Source: Paracoccaceae bacterium (lineage in GTDB: Bacteria; Pseudomonadota; Alphaproteobacteria; Rhodobacterales; Rhodobacteraceae). Taken from it: a stretch of 41,575 bases of DNA. Positions 41,019-41,575 of the stretch are shown here, piece by piece. The notes under the pieces were generated by a model, which saw only the letters and a program-made list of their open reading frames with translations, made no database searches and was not told where the DNA came from. A program made the translations under genes and the position numbers. The stretch covers positions 1-41,575 of the forward strand of contig JALWJU010000424.1 of assembly GCA_026997055.1 (NCBI GenBank), written 5' to 3'. Positions within the stretch are counted from its first letter, which is position 1, and each line of letters starts with the position of its first letter.

Positions 41019-41172
41019 GGGTGCGCACCCGGATCTGCTTGAGGTGCGCACCTGCGAACCATGGGTGCGCACCCGGGTGCGCAGGTGCGCACTTGGGTGA
41101 ATTCGCACAACCCTTGGTAAATACGTTGTTTTCTCGCGCCGGAGCGGCAGGTGCGCACCCAAACTGCGCACC
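41019..41172. repeat. Cluster of GGTGCGCACC palindromes (iterons)
   Basis: Perfect GGTGCGCACC lies at 41020-41029, 41043-41052, 41064-41073 and 41150-41159. Partial copies lie at about 41076-41085, 41084-41093 and 41165-41172. Centres of the first three are 21-23 bases apart, two helical turns, so a protein would sit on one face of the DNA. Two copies extend to 12-bp perfect palindromes with flanking A/T or G/C (AGGTGCGCACCT; GGGTGCGCACCC). It may be a replication origin, an operator, or a partition-like site. Confidence 0.8.
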
Positions 41173-41278
41173 CAAAACAACACCCTGTCGCTATAGAGGC
41201 GCCGCGCCAAGCCCCCCCGTATACGTATCCCGCCAGGGAGGACCCAGGATGGGGGGTATGACGCGGCTTGAGGAGAAC

Positions 41279-41305
41279 AGGCTTCTTCGAGCCTATCTGT
41301 TTTTT
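41279..41305 (+). terminator. Terminator-like hairpin on the plus strand
   Basis: AGGCTT-CTTC-GAGCCT forms a six-pair stem (one G-T) with a tetraloop, followed four bases later by TTTTTT (within 41299-41305). No plus-strand gene precedes it in this window, so it might end an antisense transcript or block one coming from the palindromes. Confidence 0.35.
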
Positions 41306-41421
41306 GCCACGAAATGCCCGAAAATGTCGCGCCCAAAGTTCGACGTGTTTTGCCAGGCAATCCACACCCAGCGCAGGGTGGATGGGAATAGCCCGGTACG
41401 GCACGGGATTGCACGGCGTGG

Positions 41422-41575
41422 TCATTTGCCAGAACGTGAATTGCCGGCATTGGTTTTTCCACCATTCACCCGCTTTGCGATCGTCGCCAGCGCGGCCACC
41501 CAGCGCCGCCAGGCGGTCTGGCGCACGCAGCCAGCCTCGATGCAGACCTCGCGCCAGCGGCGGCCCTCGGCCCGC
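41422..41575 (-). CDS. C-terminal part of a DUF6362-like phage protein, cut by the window end
   Basis: The 50 codons visible encode RAEGRRWREVCIEAGCVRQTAWRRWVAALATIAKRV..., then a short tail ending in Lys and a TGA at 41422-41424. The RAEG-x-x-W...CxxxG...TAxRRW pattern resembles the helix-turn-helix-like end of DUF6362 proteins found in Rhodobacteral prophages. The start lies outside the window. Between this gene and the methyltransferase no other convincing gene is found. Confidence 0.55.
   Translation of the reverse strand, partial: RAEGRRWREVCIEAGCVRQTAWRRWVAALATIAKRVNGGKTNAGNSRSGK

Noticed and set aside
41019..41172. CRISPR array
   Set aside because: Repeats are 10-12-bp palindromes with irregular gaps of a few to about 60 bases and no spacer-like units; no cas genes are near.
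40697..41425. 242-aa minus-strand frame starting by ATGA overlap with the DUF6362-like gene
   Set aside because: It runs through the palindromes, the terminator and 230 bases of the methyltransferase in another frame, and its sequence is Arg/Pro/Gly-rich without known features.

Overview
The window looks like a high-GC alphaproteobacterium, most likely of the order Rhodobacterales. It holds the left part of a siphophage prophage whose tail genes are of the gene-transfer-agent (GTA) type: DUF2460, DUF2163, NlpC/P60, a GTA TIM-barrel tail protein and DUF2793. The left edge carries only the 3' half of an initiator tRNA (CAU), ending in an encoded CCA. This is the half-site expected where an element has integrated into a tRNA gene. 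Everything from about base 124 rightwards is therefore probably inside the element. The intact tRNA, the integrase and the early genes should lie beyond the right end. No integrase is visible here.

Region 1 (about 124-16160) is defence and accessory cargo. On the plus strand are a Fic-family protein with a degenerate active site (Gln for the catalytic His), then three tightly coupled genes: a 1006-aa protein of unknown fold, an 1835-aa DEAD/DEAH helicase with a C-terminal DUF1998-like cysteine cluster, and a 657-aa NERD-nuclease/superfamily 1 helicase. The first two have the layout of Druantia type III (druH-druE). The third is joined by a GTGA overlap and is not part of that system as I know it. 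A small unknown ORF follows. Convergent on the minus strand is a restriction-modification operon: C5-cytosine methyltransferase, MvaI/BcnI-family endonuclease, and a HhH-GPD glycosylase with features of T/G-mismatch glycosylases.

Region 2 (about 16256-37897, minus strand) is the late phage operon. In transcription order it has small terminase, GpA-type large terminase, gpW-like joiner, lambda-type portal, S49 protease with a nested scaffold gene, head decoration protein, major capsid protein E, a connector-like protein and DUF6441. A HigBA-like toxin-antitoxin module on the opposite strand interrupts the order. Then come tail terminator, tail tube, a tail assembly chaperone with a -1 frameshift signal, tape measure, the GTA-like baseplate genes (including a 39-aa overlapping ORF), DUF2793, DUF6127, GH108 muramidase and a 3TM holin. 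The head is lambda-like and the tail tip GTA-like.

Region 3 (about 37940-41575) holds three small plus-strand genes, two of them behind copies of one 30-bp repeat. It also has a minus-strand DUF7220-like membrane protein and a ParB-methyltransferase fusion. Upstream of the fusion are an intrinsic terminator and a cluster of GGTGCGCACC palindromes, and a truncated DUF6362-like gene runs off the end. Overall the phage carries two DNA methyltransferases, a restriction enzyme, a probable multi-gene anti-phage system, a Fic protein and a toxin-antitoxin pair.
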